A DNA stretch of 64,000 bases from Bactericera cockerelli. Taxonomy: Eukaryota; Arthropoda; Insecta; Hemiptera; Triozidae. The DNA is taken from assembly GCA_024516035.1 (NCBI GenBank), contig CM044960.1, positions 19,042,183 through 19,106,182 of the forward strand. Direction: 5' to 3'. A program made the position numbers and the translations under genes. Below, piece after piece: positions 24,619 through 33,850 of the stretch (position 1 is its first letter; every line of letters starts with the position of its first letter). The notes below the pieces were generated by a model, which saw only the letters and a program-made list of their open reading frames with translations, was not told the DNA's origin and ran no database searches.

Positions 24619-25385
24619 TATTTTTTACGACAAATCTATCCCAGAGGACCTGTAACACCACAAAGGGATGATGATAGTGTGATGAGATTGAGAAGCTGAC
24701 TTTAAATAATTTCATCCCTCGTTTGTTTTTGAAAGGAATATAAATTATCATAATAAAAAGTTATCTGCGATGTTATAATGTAATCGATGCATAATAATTG
24801 CATATCTATGAATAATGTCATAAAATGTCATGTAGGTACCTATCAAAAGTTTCTCATCAAAAGACTGTTACAATTTTACATTCGGAAAAGCCAAAATTCT
24901 CTTTTTGTCAATTAGGTAACAAGACTTGGGAAGAAATTAATAACTGCGGCACCCCCAGACGAAAAAGAAAGGATTTTTTCAAGTCCTAGCTCGTACACAA
25001 TGAAAATGATCACACATTTTTAGAATAATTAATGCATAATTATTATGATTGGCATGGTTAACAAACTCAAAGTCTTTAGATTTTATAAATCCTAATTTAA
25101 TCCGATTTATGCGGCAGCACCCCCAAAACATTTTCCCACCGGCCGTGCCTGTAAGTACCTAGGTGAAAACCGCCAGAAAGATAGGTATATGTATATGTAA
25201 CATTTTTTTATCAAGAGGGAGAAGTGTTGTGGTCGGTGGTCCTGATTTTAGTCAGTTCTGATTTCGGTCAGTGCAATTTTAATATTTTTCTTCGATGGAC
25301 ATCTTAAAATAAAGTTCAGTCTTCTACCACCAAAATTACATTTGCGTTTTCTCTTACTAAAGTTATTACACTAGGTATGCATCAT
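24619..25385. other. Gene-free stretch with a hAT-like terminus
   Basis: GGCCGTGCCTG at about 25141-25151 resembles a hAT terminal repeat, and similar sequence (GGCCGCGCCTGG) occurs near 48142. I could not pair either with a second terminus. Confidence 0.3.
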
Positions 25386-25521
25386 TAAGGGCGGAAATAG
25401 ATGTTTACGTAATAACTCTGTGGCGCTAAGTCTCGTATTACATACTGTCTAAGATGGGGAAATCCGACGCTTAGAAATGACTTAAGTTATCTATTTGGTC
25501 TATTAACTTCGCCCTTAGTAA
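25386..25521. mobile_element. MITE, about 135 bp
   Basis: Left end AAGGGCGGAAATAGATG and right end CTATTAACTTCGCCCTTA form imperfect inverted termini. Same family as the older copy at 14107-14240. Confidence 0.6.
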
Positions 25522-25851
25522 CAAAAGTTCGAATATGAGTGCTTAAGTATTTGGTCAACAACTGGGTTGTATGAGTACTTAAGTATTTGGTCAACAACCG
25601 GGTTGTATGGTGTTGCTTAACCTAAGTGATCTATGATCTTAAGGGAAGCAGTGTTTTGAACGGCCCATCGACGCTGTCTTAATATCAAAGGCTAAAAAAC
25701 TAAAAATACAATCTTACTTAATACCTACCATTTAAGAAGAGAATGCCAAAGGTATTATCACCACCCTTGATCAAACTTTGTTTATCTTTAATTAATTATA
25801 CCTTTTCACTGCACCTGTACATAAAAAATTATAAATAAAGATTTTTTTTTT

Positions 25852-26864
25852 TTAACCTGTGAGTACACGCGCTAAAAATCCGAACGTCTGTACACGCGCG
25901 ATGAAAAAAATTCTCACACCTGGTTTTGCTTTGTATTTCGTTCTGCTTGAAGAGTTATATAACATTTTTAAGATACATTAAGTTGACTTATGTATTTAAA
26001 AGATATTTAAAGTAATTTTAGCAATTTTTTTCCAAATGGTTGCAGTTCGAACCCCTGATTTGAATTTTTTTTTTTTTTTCCAAAATTTGTTCATCGTAAG
26101 CCATAGTGACATAAGTTTGTAAGGAAATTCACAGTATATCTTATAATCAAGAATATTATGTAATTATATTTGTTTAGGTACTTCTAAAAGCTAAAAACAG
26201 AAACGATAAAAAAATAAATGTACTTAGATTATACCAGGAGGTAAGTAGGTAGGTAGGTACCCATTATAGTAGGTGGAGAAAGATTACAAAGAATACTAAT
26301 TATTTCAGTATCTAGCAAAAAAAAGTGTAGGAAGTTACCTAACTACCTAATATTATTACAAAGAAATTTAATTAATGTTAGTTAAAAGTTTATATTTTGT
26401 TAGTTAAAAATCATTATAATAATTATTATAACAATAGTGAACAATCACGAATTTGGTAGGTAAACATACTAATTTTCTTTAAAAAAATATATTTCTTTAT
26501 TTAAAACAATTGTTATTATTATATTAATTAATTATTAAAACTAATTATTATTAATTAATTATTAAATAATTAATTAAATTAAACTAAATAGTTAGTAACA
26601 GAAAAAAAAAACTCTCAAAAAAAAAGTTACGTCTGTACACGCGCGATGAAAAAAAATCTCACATTTCAGACCGATCTGAACTTTTCGCCACGTCATGGGC
26701 AACAGAAATTGAAAATAGCTCAAGGGACTGTGGATACATCTAGATAAACATATTATCAACAGCTACTCCAGGTCCCTACAGGTTAGGACCAATATTGATC
26801 AAGTTCTAGCGTTTTTGCCGAGCGTGTGAGAATTTTTCCCTATGTGCGTGTACTCACGGGTTAA
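25852..26864. mobile_element. TTAA-flanked piggyBac-like element, non-autonomous
   Basis: Termini TTAACCTGTGAGTACACGC at the left and the reverse complement of TTAACCCGTGAGTACACGC at the right, with TTAA at both edges. The inner sequence CGTCTGTACACGCGCGATGA occurs near both ends (25889 and 26629) in the same orientation. About 1,013 bp, AT-rich, no transposase. The host site is the T-rich tail of a 5S-body SINE, and an unoccupied copy of that site lies at about 27030-27050, which fixes the TTAA duplication. Confidence 0.82.
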
Positions 26865-27022
26865 GTGGGGTTTAACGTCGCTTTCAACTGCCATGGTCAT
26901 ATCACGACGGGGGTTTTACCCTCCATTCGCAGGAAACTCACAAACCTGCTACTCACATTGACCTCACCCAGCCTGAGTGGGGCCGGGAAAAGCCAGCGTC
27001 ACGAGAATTAGAATTTGAATGG
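26865..27022 (-). mobile_element. 5S-body SINE, first of a tandem pair
   Basis: Minus strand CGTGACGCTGGC, CCCACTCAGGCTGGGTGAGG, GGTAAAACCCCCGTCGTGAT and GTTGAAAGCGACGTTAAACC. The 5S head is missing. Practically identical to 27043-27202. Confidence 0.85.
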
Positions 27023-27042
27023 ATAAATAAAGATTTTTTTTT

Positions 27043-27202
27043 TAAGTGGGGTTTAACGTCGCTTTCAACTGCCATGGTCATATCACGACGGGGGTTTTAC
27101 CCTCCATTCGCAGGAAACTCACAAACCTGCTACTCACATTGACCTCACCCAGCCTGAGTGGGGCCGGGAAAAGCCAGCGTCACGAGAATTAGAATTTGAA
27201 TG
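27043..27202 (-). mobile_element. 5S-body SINE, second of a tandem pair
   Basis: Near-identical repeat of the previous copy including its flank AGAATTTGAATGG and ATAAATAAAG. The unit was therefore duplicated as a block, with the TTAA site kept empty here. Confidence 0.85.
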
Positions 27203-27449
27203 GTATAAATAAAGATTGATCAAAATTGTTGTTGAATAATAAAAATACTCCTTATAATGCGCTAAGTGCTATGCAATGTTGCATGCATTTTCAGACTTAA
27301 AAAAGTAATGCGTGTGGTATTTTTTCGTCTAATATTTGTTAAGGGTCCTTTATGGATTTGATAGCGGATCCTTCCAGTACACACGTTGCTGGTTGCATCC
27401 CCAGCAGTAATGCTTATTCTCGAAACTTAATAACATAATTTTAATGCAG

Positions 27450-28115
27450 GCCGGTTTCACAGGCTACGTATGAGTTCGGTGCGGAAAATAAAAAAATGTA
27501 TGAGTTCGGTGCCGCCTAAAAAAGGTCATGTATGAATTCGGTGCCGCCTAAAAAAGGTCATGTATGAATTCGGTGCCCTGGTACTTGCCCTGATGATCAG
27601 GTAATCATAGTATTTTTTTCCTTATAGGCATGGCCTTCAATTAATAAACCGAGGCATGGCCTTCATTGTATTTTACCTAACCCTACTATAAACCCAAGGC
27701 ATGGCCTTCATTGTATTTTACCTAACCCTACTATAAACCCAAGGCATGGCCTTCATTGTATTTTACCTAACCCTACTATAAACCCAAGGCATGGCCTTCA
27801 TTGTATTTTACCTAACCCTACTATAAACCCAAGGCTTGGCCTTCATTGTATTTTACCTAACCCTACTATTAACCCTAGGCATGGCCTTCAAGGAGGAAAT
27901 GGACAGCCTTGCTGAATGTAACTGTCTACAACATAATCTACTAACTTAATAACAGCAGGATGACTGTTAACAAGCAACAGAGTACATTATAAAAAAACAA
28001 ACAATTTATAAGTCATTAGGACCGCACCGAACTCATACATCACCTTTTTTAGGCGGCACCGAATTCATACATGCGAAAAAGGTGCGGGTAATCTTCGCAC
28101 CGAACTCACCTATTG
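27450..28115. mobile_element. Foldback-type element carrying a 45-bp tandem array
   Basis: The left side holds three copies of ATGTATGARTTCGGTGC separated by CGCCTAAAAAAGGTC. The right side holds the reverse complements (GCACCGAACTCATACAT, CCTTTTTTAGGCGGCACCGA). Between them, 27640-27890 holds five copies of a 45-bp unit (period points 27661, 27706, 27751, 27796, 27841) with GGCATGGCCTTCATTG and CCTAACCCTACTATAAACCC. Repetitive inverted ends around an array resemble Foldback/Galileo-like elements; no coding sequence. Confidence 0.65.
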
Positions 28116-28200
28116 CCATTTCACACTGTAAGCAACATTTTGTTTTGCAACGTTTCTTCTTTTAGAATCAAAAGAGATGGGAATCCCATGCAATCAAATA

Positions 28201-28426
28201 CAGTGGAACCTGGATATAAAAGAACTCAAGGGACCGGATTTTTTTCTCTTATATCTTATATAAACATGGGTAAACCCCGTTAATTTGTAAAAAACAAAAA
28301 AAAAAACAAAAACAAAATATATCCAGGTTTCACGTATAAAAAGGTTATTTTTCCTTGTAGAAAGGTAAATTGTACCTGGAAATTGTTCTCTTTTATCGAG
28401 GTTTCTCTTATGTATAGGTTTGACTG
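28201..28426. mobile_element. pogo/Tigger-like MITE at a TA site
   Basis: Left end TA|CAGTGGAACCTGGATATAA and right end, reversed, TA|CAGTCAAACCTATACATAA. TA is present at both sides and CAGTNRAACC is the start typical of pogo/Tigger elements. About 226 bp, non-coding. Confidence 0.65.
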
Positions 28427-28649
28427 TAGTACCAGTTAGCGTGTAAACATAATTATAAATACATTGATTTTGTAATTGGTAATAATTGTCCTTATAAGAT
28501 GTTAAATTATTTTTTTTTAGTTAGAGCGTCCCTCAAGTGGAATTTCAACCAATCATAGTGCAATATTGACAGACTTGAGGTTTATATTTATTGTAATCCT
28601 ATTTTAAAATTTGGCCCCAATTGCGCGGCCACCGGCCACATGGAGCCCC

Positions 28650-29832
28650 GTACCCTAAATCTTATAGAGTCCCTAGACCCTCAACCCTAAATCTCATACC
28701 CTACAGTCCCTAGACCCTCAACCCTAAATCTCATACCCTACAGTCCCTAGACCCTCAACCCTAAATCTCATACCCTACAGTCCCTAGACCCTCAACCCTA
28801 AATCTCATACCCTACAGTCCCTAGACCCTCAACCCTAAATCTCATACCCTACAGTCCCTAGACCCTCAACCCTAAATATCTCATTACCCTACAGTCCCTA
28901 GACCCTCAACCCTAAATCTCACACCCTACAGTCCCTAGACCCTCAACCCTAAATCTCATACCCTACAGTCCCTAGACCCTCAACCCTAAATCTCATACCC
29001 TACAGTCCCTAGACCCTCAACCCTAAATCTCATACCCTACAGTCCCTAGACCCTCAACCCTAAATCTCACACCCTACAGTCCCTAGACCCTCAACCCTAA
29101 ATCTCACACCCTACAGTCCCTAGACCCTCAACCCTAAATCTCATACCCTACAGTCCCTAGACCCTCAACCCTAAATCTCATACCCTACAGTCCCTAGACC
29201 CTCAACCCTAAATCTCACACCCTACAGTCCCTAGACCCTCAACCCTAAATCTCACACCCTACAGTCCCTAGACTCTCAACCCTAAATCTCACACCCTACA
29301 GTCCCTAGACCCTCAACCCTAAATCTCACACCCTACAGTCCCTAGACCCTCAACCCTAAATCTCACACCCTACAGTCCCTAGACCCTCAACCCTAAATCT
29401 CACACCCTACAGTCCCTAGACCTCAACCCTAAATCTCACACCCTACAGTCCCTAGACCCTCAACCCTAAATCTCACACCCTACAGTCCCTAGACCCTCAA
29501 CCCTAAATCTCATACCCTACAGTCCCTAGACCCTCAACCCTAAATCTCATACCCTACAGTCCCTAGACCCTCAACCCTAAATCTCACACCCTACAGTCCC
29601 TAGACCCTCAACCCTAAATCTCATACCCTACAGTCCCTAGACCCTCAACCCTAAATCTCATACCCTACAGTCCTAGACCCTCAACCCTAAATCTCATACC
29701 CTACAGTCCCTAGACCCTCAACCCTAAATCTCATACCCTACAGTCCCTAGACCCTCAACCCTAAATCTCATACCCTAGAGTCCCTAGACCCTCAACCCTA
29801 AATCTCATACCCTAGAGTCCCTAGACCCTAAC
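28650..29832 (+). repeat. 37-bp minisatellite, about 31 copies
   Basis: Unit ACAGTCCCTAGACCCTCAAC followed by CCTAAATCTCATACCCT, repeated almost without gaps. A C/T variant (CATACCC versus CACACCC) occurs in blocks, a few units have 1-bp deletions and one has a 2-3-bp insertion near 28875-28890. The right flank at 29851-29885 matches the left flank of the 44-bp minisatellite at 3304. Confidence 0.95.
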
Positions 29833-29970
29833 CAACAGCTTGATTTTGACGATTCTCGGAATTCCGTTGAGGCCACATACATTTGATAACAAACATGGTT
29901 AGATCATTAGGTACCGGCGTTTCCCTAAGGTCTAGGACTAGAGTCTCTGGACCCTAGGGTATAGGGCTCC

Positions 29971-30890
29971 GTTCTGTTCGCGTATTTTTGCGGTGTTATT
30001 TTGAAAATTTCTATACTTCATAAGCTATAAAATAATGTGTAATTTAAAAGTACATGCACGATAATAACATAATAATATGCATTATAGTATAGGGTACCAG
30101 AATAGGTAGGTACATGAAGAGTATAATTAATTCAAATTGTACCTACATAATTATGTCCGAGCGCTAGTAAATAATATAAAAGTCCTTGGTTCATTAACCC
30201 AACCGGTTCAAATAGTTTCTTCTTATTTTAATCACCTTGAAAATGGACGAATTCCAAGTTCTTACAGTATTGTGGAGTAATTAATTCTAACAATTCACCT
30301 GTACCCTGCGTACCTACTACACCTGATTCTAAAAACTTTAAACACGCTCGATTCTCTCTACCTAAATTTTATGACATACATAATGAGGTGTCTGTTATAT
30401 TTTTTTGATTTAAGGAAAAGGGACTGTGTTGGTCCAATATAAATTGTAGGTGAGCTCAATTCCCTGGCGAATGTTAAGTTCTGATGGGCACCTATAATTT
30501 TATTATGTACCTATATCAATATAAACAATAAACATATATATCAATATTATCATTATGAGACGTTTAGGCTACACATATGAAGAACTATTGGTGACAGTAT
30601 GAGGTCTTTAAGTGTATAGTAATGATTAGAGACTGTACACAAGTATAGTAAAGATTTTTGCCTGTGGTTTGTGTATTGTGTGTATCCATTGTGTTTTTTA
30701 TAACTCTTATAATAATACACCAGGAGAAACATATATTATGTTCAGAATTTTAGTCACTTAAGTATAGCCTTATTTAATTGATGCGACACTTGTCTAAAAA
30801 ACCTATTTAAGTTTTAGTGCTATGTGATACACCGTCAAACCAAATTGACGATAATGTATTGTTATAATATATGTATATATTGTTCTAAAA
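29971..30890. other. Gene-free stretch, nothing recognised
   Basis: AT-rich; no exon or element supported. Confidence 0.35.
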
Positions 30891-31165
30891 GCAGCACTTT
30901 CGACGTTTTCTTACCTGTCACAACAGCACTTTGGACTTCAGGCGGAGCACTTTCGACGCGTCGAAAGTGATGCTGTGACAGGTAAGAAAGCAGCAGTTTC
31001 CTCAGGTATTACATATAAGATTGCAGCACTTTCGACAGGCGTTTTTCAATGTGTCTCAAAATATTCTCCTTTGATGTGTTCACTCCTTAATTTGCCCGTG
31101 TTTATTTGATACGTACGAGGCAGATTATTTTGTAGAAAATCTTATAACGATCCAGCACTTTCGAC
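30891..31165. repeat. Hairpin and cluster of CAGCACTTTCGAC motifs
   Basis: CAGCACTTTCGAC or its close variant CAGCACTTTGGAC appears at about 30892, 30925, 30946 (as GAGCACTTTCGAC), 31025 and 31152, with inverted copies. Arms at 30908-30936 and 30960-30988 (TTCTTACCTGTCACA and its complement outermost) pair over 29 nt with three mismatches. Inside lies a perfect 20-bp palindrome, ACTTTCGACG plus its complement, at 30949-30968. Confidence 0.7.
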
Positions 31166-31337
31166 AAGTCCAATGTACTGCGTTCTTACCAATCTCATCT
31201 GATAGACGCAAGTATTTATTTTAAAAGTGATACATTATTATATTTTGTTATTCTAATTTTTGCTTTCTATGGCCTACAACCTGGCCGAGATAACATGACA
31301 AGTTAGCCTCCGATTAATATGATTTTTAGAAGATTTT

Positions 31338-31402
31338 AATACGTCTCGGGCTTACTGCTAAATTAATGGGACTCAATAGTCCTGATCGAGAATTACTATG
31401 CA
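31338..31402 (+). mobile_element. Fragment of tRNA-derived SINE family A (3' part)
   Basis: ACGTCTCGGGCTTACTGCT and AATGGGACTCAATAGTCCTG match the 3' part of family A (compare 56127-56175). Head absent. Confidence 0.65.
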
Positions 31403-31543
31403 TAAACTGTTAGCGTAATGGGACTTCTTGTTTCAAGCCGACAGTCTAAATAAAGCACTACCTACTATAATATTTATGCGTACCACTAGGCAAATACCTA
31501 TCGTATTAATAAATCGTAGTAATATTTTTAAATCGGATTTAAC

Positions 31544-31690
31544 CGTTAACGTCGCTTTCAACTTCATGGTTATGTATTGTAACACGAAAGAGTTTTACGG
31601 CCCCATTCGCAGGAAACATATCAACCTGTTACTCAGATGAACCTCACCTCGCCTGAGTCGGGCCGGGAATAGCCTACATAACGAGAGAAT
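31544..31690 (-). mobile_element. 5S-body SINE fragment
   Basis: Minus strand: CCCGACTCAGGCGAGGTGAGG body, CCTGCGAATGGGGCC and GTTGAAAGCGACGTTAAC end. Confidence 0.7.
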
Positions 31691-32245
31691 ATTTTTGCAT
31701 GAGGTTGTTTGGGTAGTAGCTTTGTTAATATTCTGTGTATCACCGAAGTTAAGTAACGTCCAGCTTCGTGATAATCGTGATGCTGGAATTCCGTCCCAAC
31801 CCAGGCTGGATGAGGTTGTTGGGTAGTAGCTTTGTTAATTTTCTGCGGATCACCGAAGTTAAGTAACGTCCAGCTTTGTGATAATCTTGATACTGGCACT
31901 CGGTCCCAACCCAGGCTGGATGAGGTTGTTTGGATAGTAGCTTTGTTAATTTTATGTGTATCACCGAAGTTAAGTAACGTCCAGTTTCGTGATAATCGTG
32001 ATGCTGGAACTCCGTCCCAACCCAGGCTGGATGAGGTTGTTTGGGTAGTAGCTTTGTTAATTTTCTGCGGATCACCGAAGTTAAGTAACGTCCAGCTTCG
32101 TGATAATCGTGATGCTGGCCCAACCCAGGCTGGGTGAGGTTATTGAAGCTAGCAGGTTTGTTATAATTTCCTGCGAATGGTAGTTAAAATCTCCGTCGTG
32201 ATATGATCATCCAGTTGAAAGCGACGTTAAACCAACAACAAAACA
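31691..32245 (+). repeat. 110-bp tandem repeat built from the 5S-SINE, plus SINE body
   Basis: Four units of 110-111 bp with CACCGAAGTTAAGTAACGTC at 31741, 31851, 31962 and 32073, each followed by CGTGATGCTGG and CCCAACCCAGGCTGG. The 5S A-box-like piece and the start of the SINE body are thus amplified together. From about 32112 the normal body continues to GTTGAAAGCGACGTTAAACC. Confidence 0.8.
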
Positions 32246-33060
32246 ATTACAAGCTAACCAACGTCCAGCGAGGTGAAGGCTTTGAACCTTTTTTTATAGT
32301 CAGTCACGAGGTCGTGTAACTGAGAGGTCCTTAATTCGATACCGCATCAGCACATTTGCTTTAATGTTTAAGGATATAATAATAATATTTCTTTATTGAC
32401 AAGAAATATATTGACAAAGGCGTGGTTATGGCCTGAGGCTATCCCTGCCATCAAACCCATGTTTTTTTTTATGTAACCTCACCCAGCCTTATATTGAACA
32501 GTCTTAGGGCTCAGGTTGAACTTTCATTATAAAGATTTCTAGAGATTCTTTTGTTAAGGCTGTGTTACTTAACCCCAGACAGCCTTTCAGACACCTTTTG
32601 GTGTCCAATTTGAACGGAACTTGTTTTATATAACAGGAAATGTATGCCCGTCTTCGGCTATTATTATTATTATTGTGACAAGTATTCAAGAGGAAAAGTT
32701 ATAACTGCAAATGAATGTACAATTATGTCCTCCGTTCAATCCAATCCGGATCAAGAATTAACCAAGTTCCTCATATCCGGTGGGTGATTTAGGCGGTCTT
32801 TTATGCCTATTTTTCTCATTTCTTTTATTATTATTATATCGTTAAACATTAAAAAATATGAGACGATGCGGTATCGAATCCAAGACGTCTCAGTTACACG
32901 ACCTAAAGGCTGACTATAAAAAAGGTTCGAATTCTTCACCTCGGTGGACGTTGCTTAACTCGTATATTTTTGTTGGTTTAACGTCGCTTTCAACTGGATG
33001 ATCATATTATAACGACGGAGATTTTAACTACCATACGCAGGAAACTAAAGAACCTGTTTG
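32246..33060. repeat. Inverted repeat arms around a retroposon-like core
   Basis: The left arm (about 32250-32395: CCAACGTCCAGCGAGGTGAA, GGTCGTGTAACTGAGA, ATTCGATACCGCATC) is the inverse of the right arm (about 32825-32955). The core 32396-32824 is shared with 40020-40410 (TCCGTTCAATCCAATCCGGA, GGGTGATTTAGGCGGTC), so it is a dispersed element. Confidence 0.65.
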
Positions 33061-33245
33061 CCCATAATAACCTCACCCAGCCTGGTTTGGGCCAGAGTGC
33101 CAGCATCACGATTATCACGAAGCTGGACGTTACTTGACTGCGGTGATACACTGAAAATTAACAAAACTACTTTACCCAAACGACCTCATCCAGCATAGGT
33201 TGGGACGGAGTGCCATCAGCATCACGATTATCACGAAGCTCGATA
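33061..33245 (-). repeat. Inverted copies of the 110-bp unit
   Basis: CACCCAGCCTGG, CAGCATCACGATTATCACGA and GCTGGACGTTACTTGACTGC are the reverse complement of the array at 31691-32130. A second partial unit follows from about 33150. Confidence 0.65.
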
Positions 33246-33464
33246 GAAGCTGTTATCGTTGGGTTACCAGTAGCGTTACCAGTAGCGAAATTTAACTCTA
33301 TTTTAGAAATACATTATTACTAATTGTAGCTCTGGAAAATAAATCACGGTGACATACTGATTTTCTTATTATTTTTTTTTTTCTGTCATTATAATAATTA
33401 TTACCTCAAATATTATTACTTTTTTAACTGGGTGTAACAGTTAGTAATATCATAATTATATTAA

Positions 33465-33695
33465 AGCACTTTAGACATGTCCAAAAAAAATGCTGCTGCA
33501 TATATATTAAAGCACTTTGGACATGTCCAAAGTGCTGCTGCTCAATGTATATTAAAGCACTTTGGACATGTCCAAAGTGCTGCTGCTCAATGTATATTAA
33601 AGCATTTTGGACATGTCCAAAGTGCTGCTGCTCAATGTATATTAAAGCACTTTGGACATGTCCAAAGTGCTGCTGCTCAATGTATATTAAAGCAT
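33465..33695. repeat. 45-bp minisatellite of perfect palindromes
   Basis: About five units, period 45 bp (for example ATTAAAGCAC at 33551 and 33596). Most contain a 26-bp perfect palindrome whose left half is AGCACTTTGGACA, followed by CTGCTGCTCAATGTATATTA. A related single unit stands at 40984-41010. Confidence 0.9.
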
Positions 33696-33699
33696 TCAT

Positions 33700-33850
33700 G
33701 TCCGATTTTAACTACCATTCGCAAGAAACTAAAGAACCTGTTTGCCATAATAACCTCACCCAGCCTGGTTTGGGCCAGAGTGCCAGCATCACGATTATCA
33801 CGAAGCTGGACGTTTCTTGACTGCGGTGATCCGCAGAAAATTAACAAAAC
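33700..33850 (-). repeat. Further inverted 110-bp unit
   Basis: TAACCTCACCCAGCCTGG, CAGCATCACGATTATCACGA and CCGCAGAAAATTAACAAAAC repeat the 33061-33245 sequence and abut the satellite that begins at 33851. Confidence 0.65.

Noticed and set aside
28650..29832. Telomere-like CCCTAAA words
   Set aside because: The repeat period is 37 bp and only part of each unit resembles CCCTAAA; insects normally use TTAGG, so this is a minisatellite.
27640..33695. Regularly spaced repeats that could suggest CRISPR
   Set aside because: Units are contiguous tandem repeats without unique spacers, and the genome is eukaryotic.
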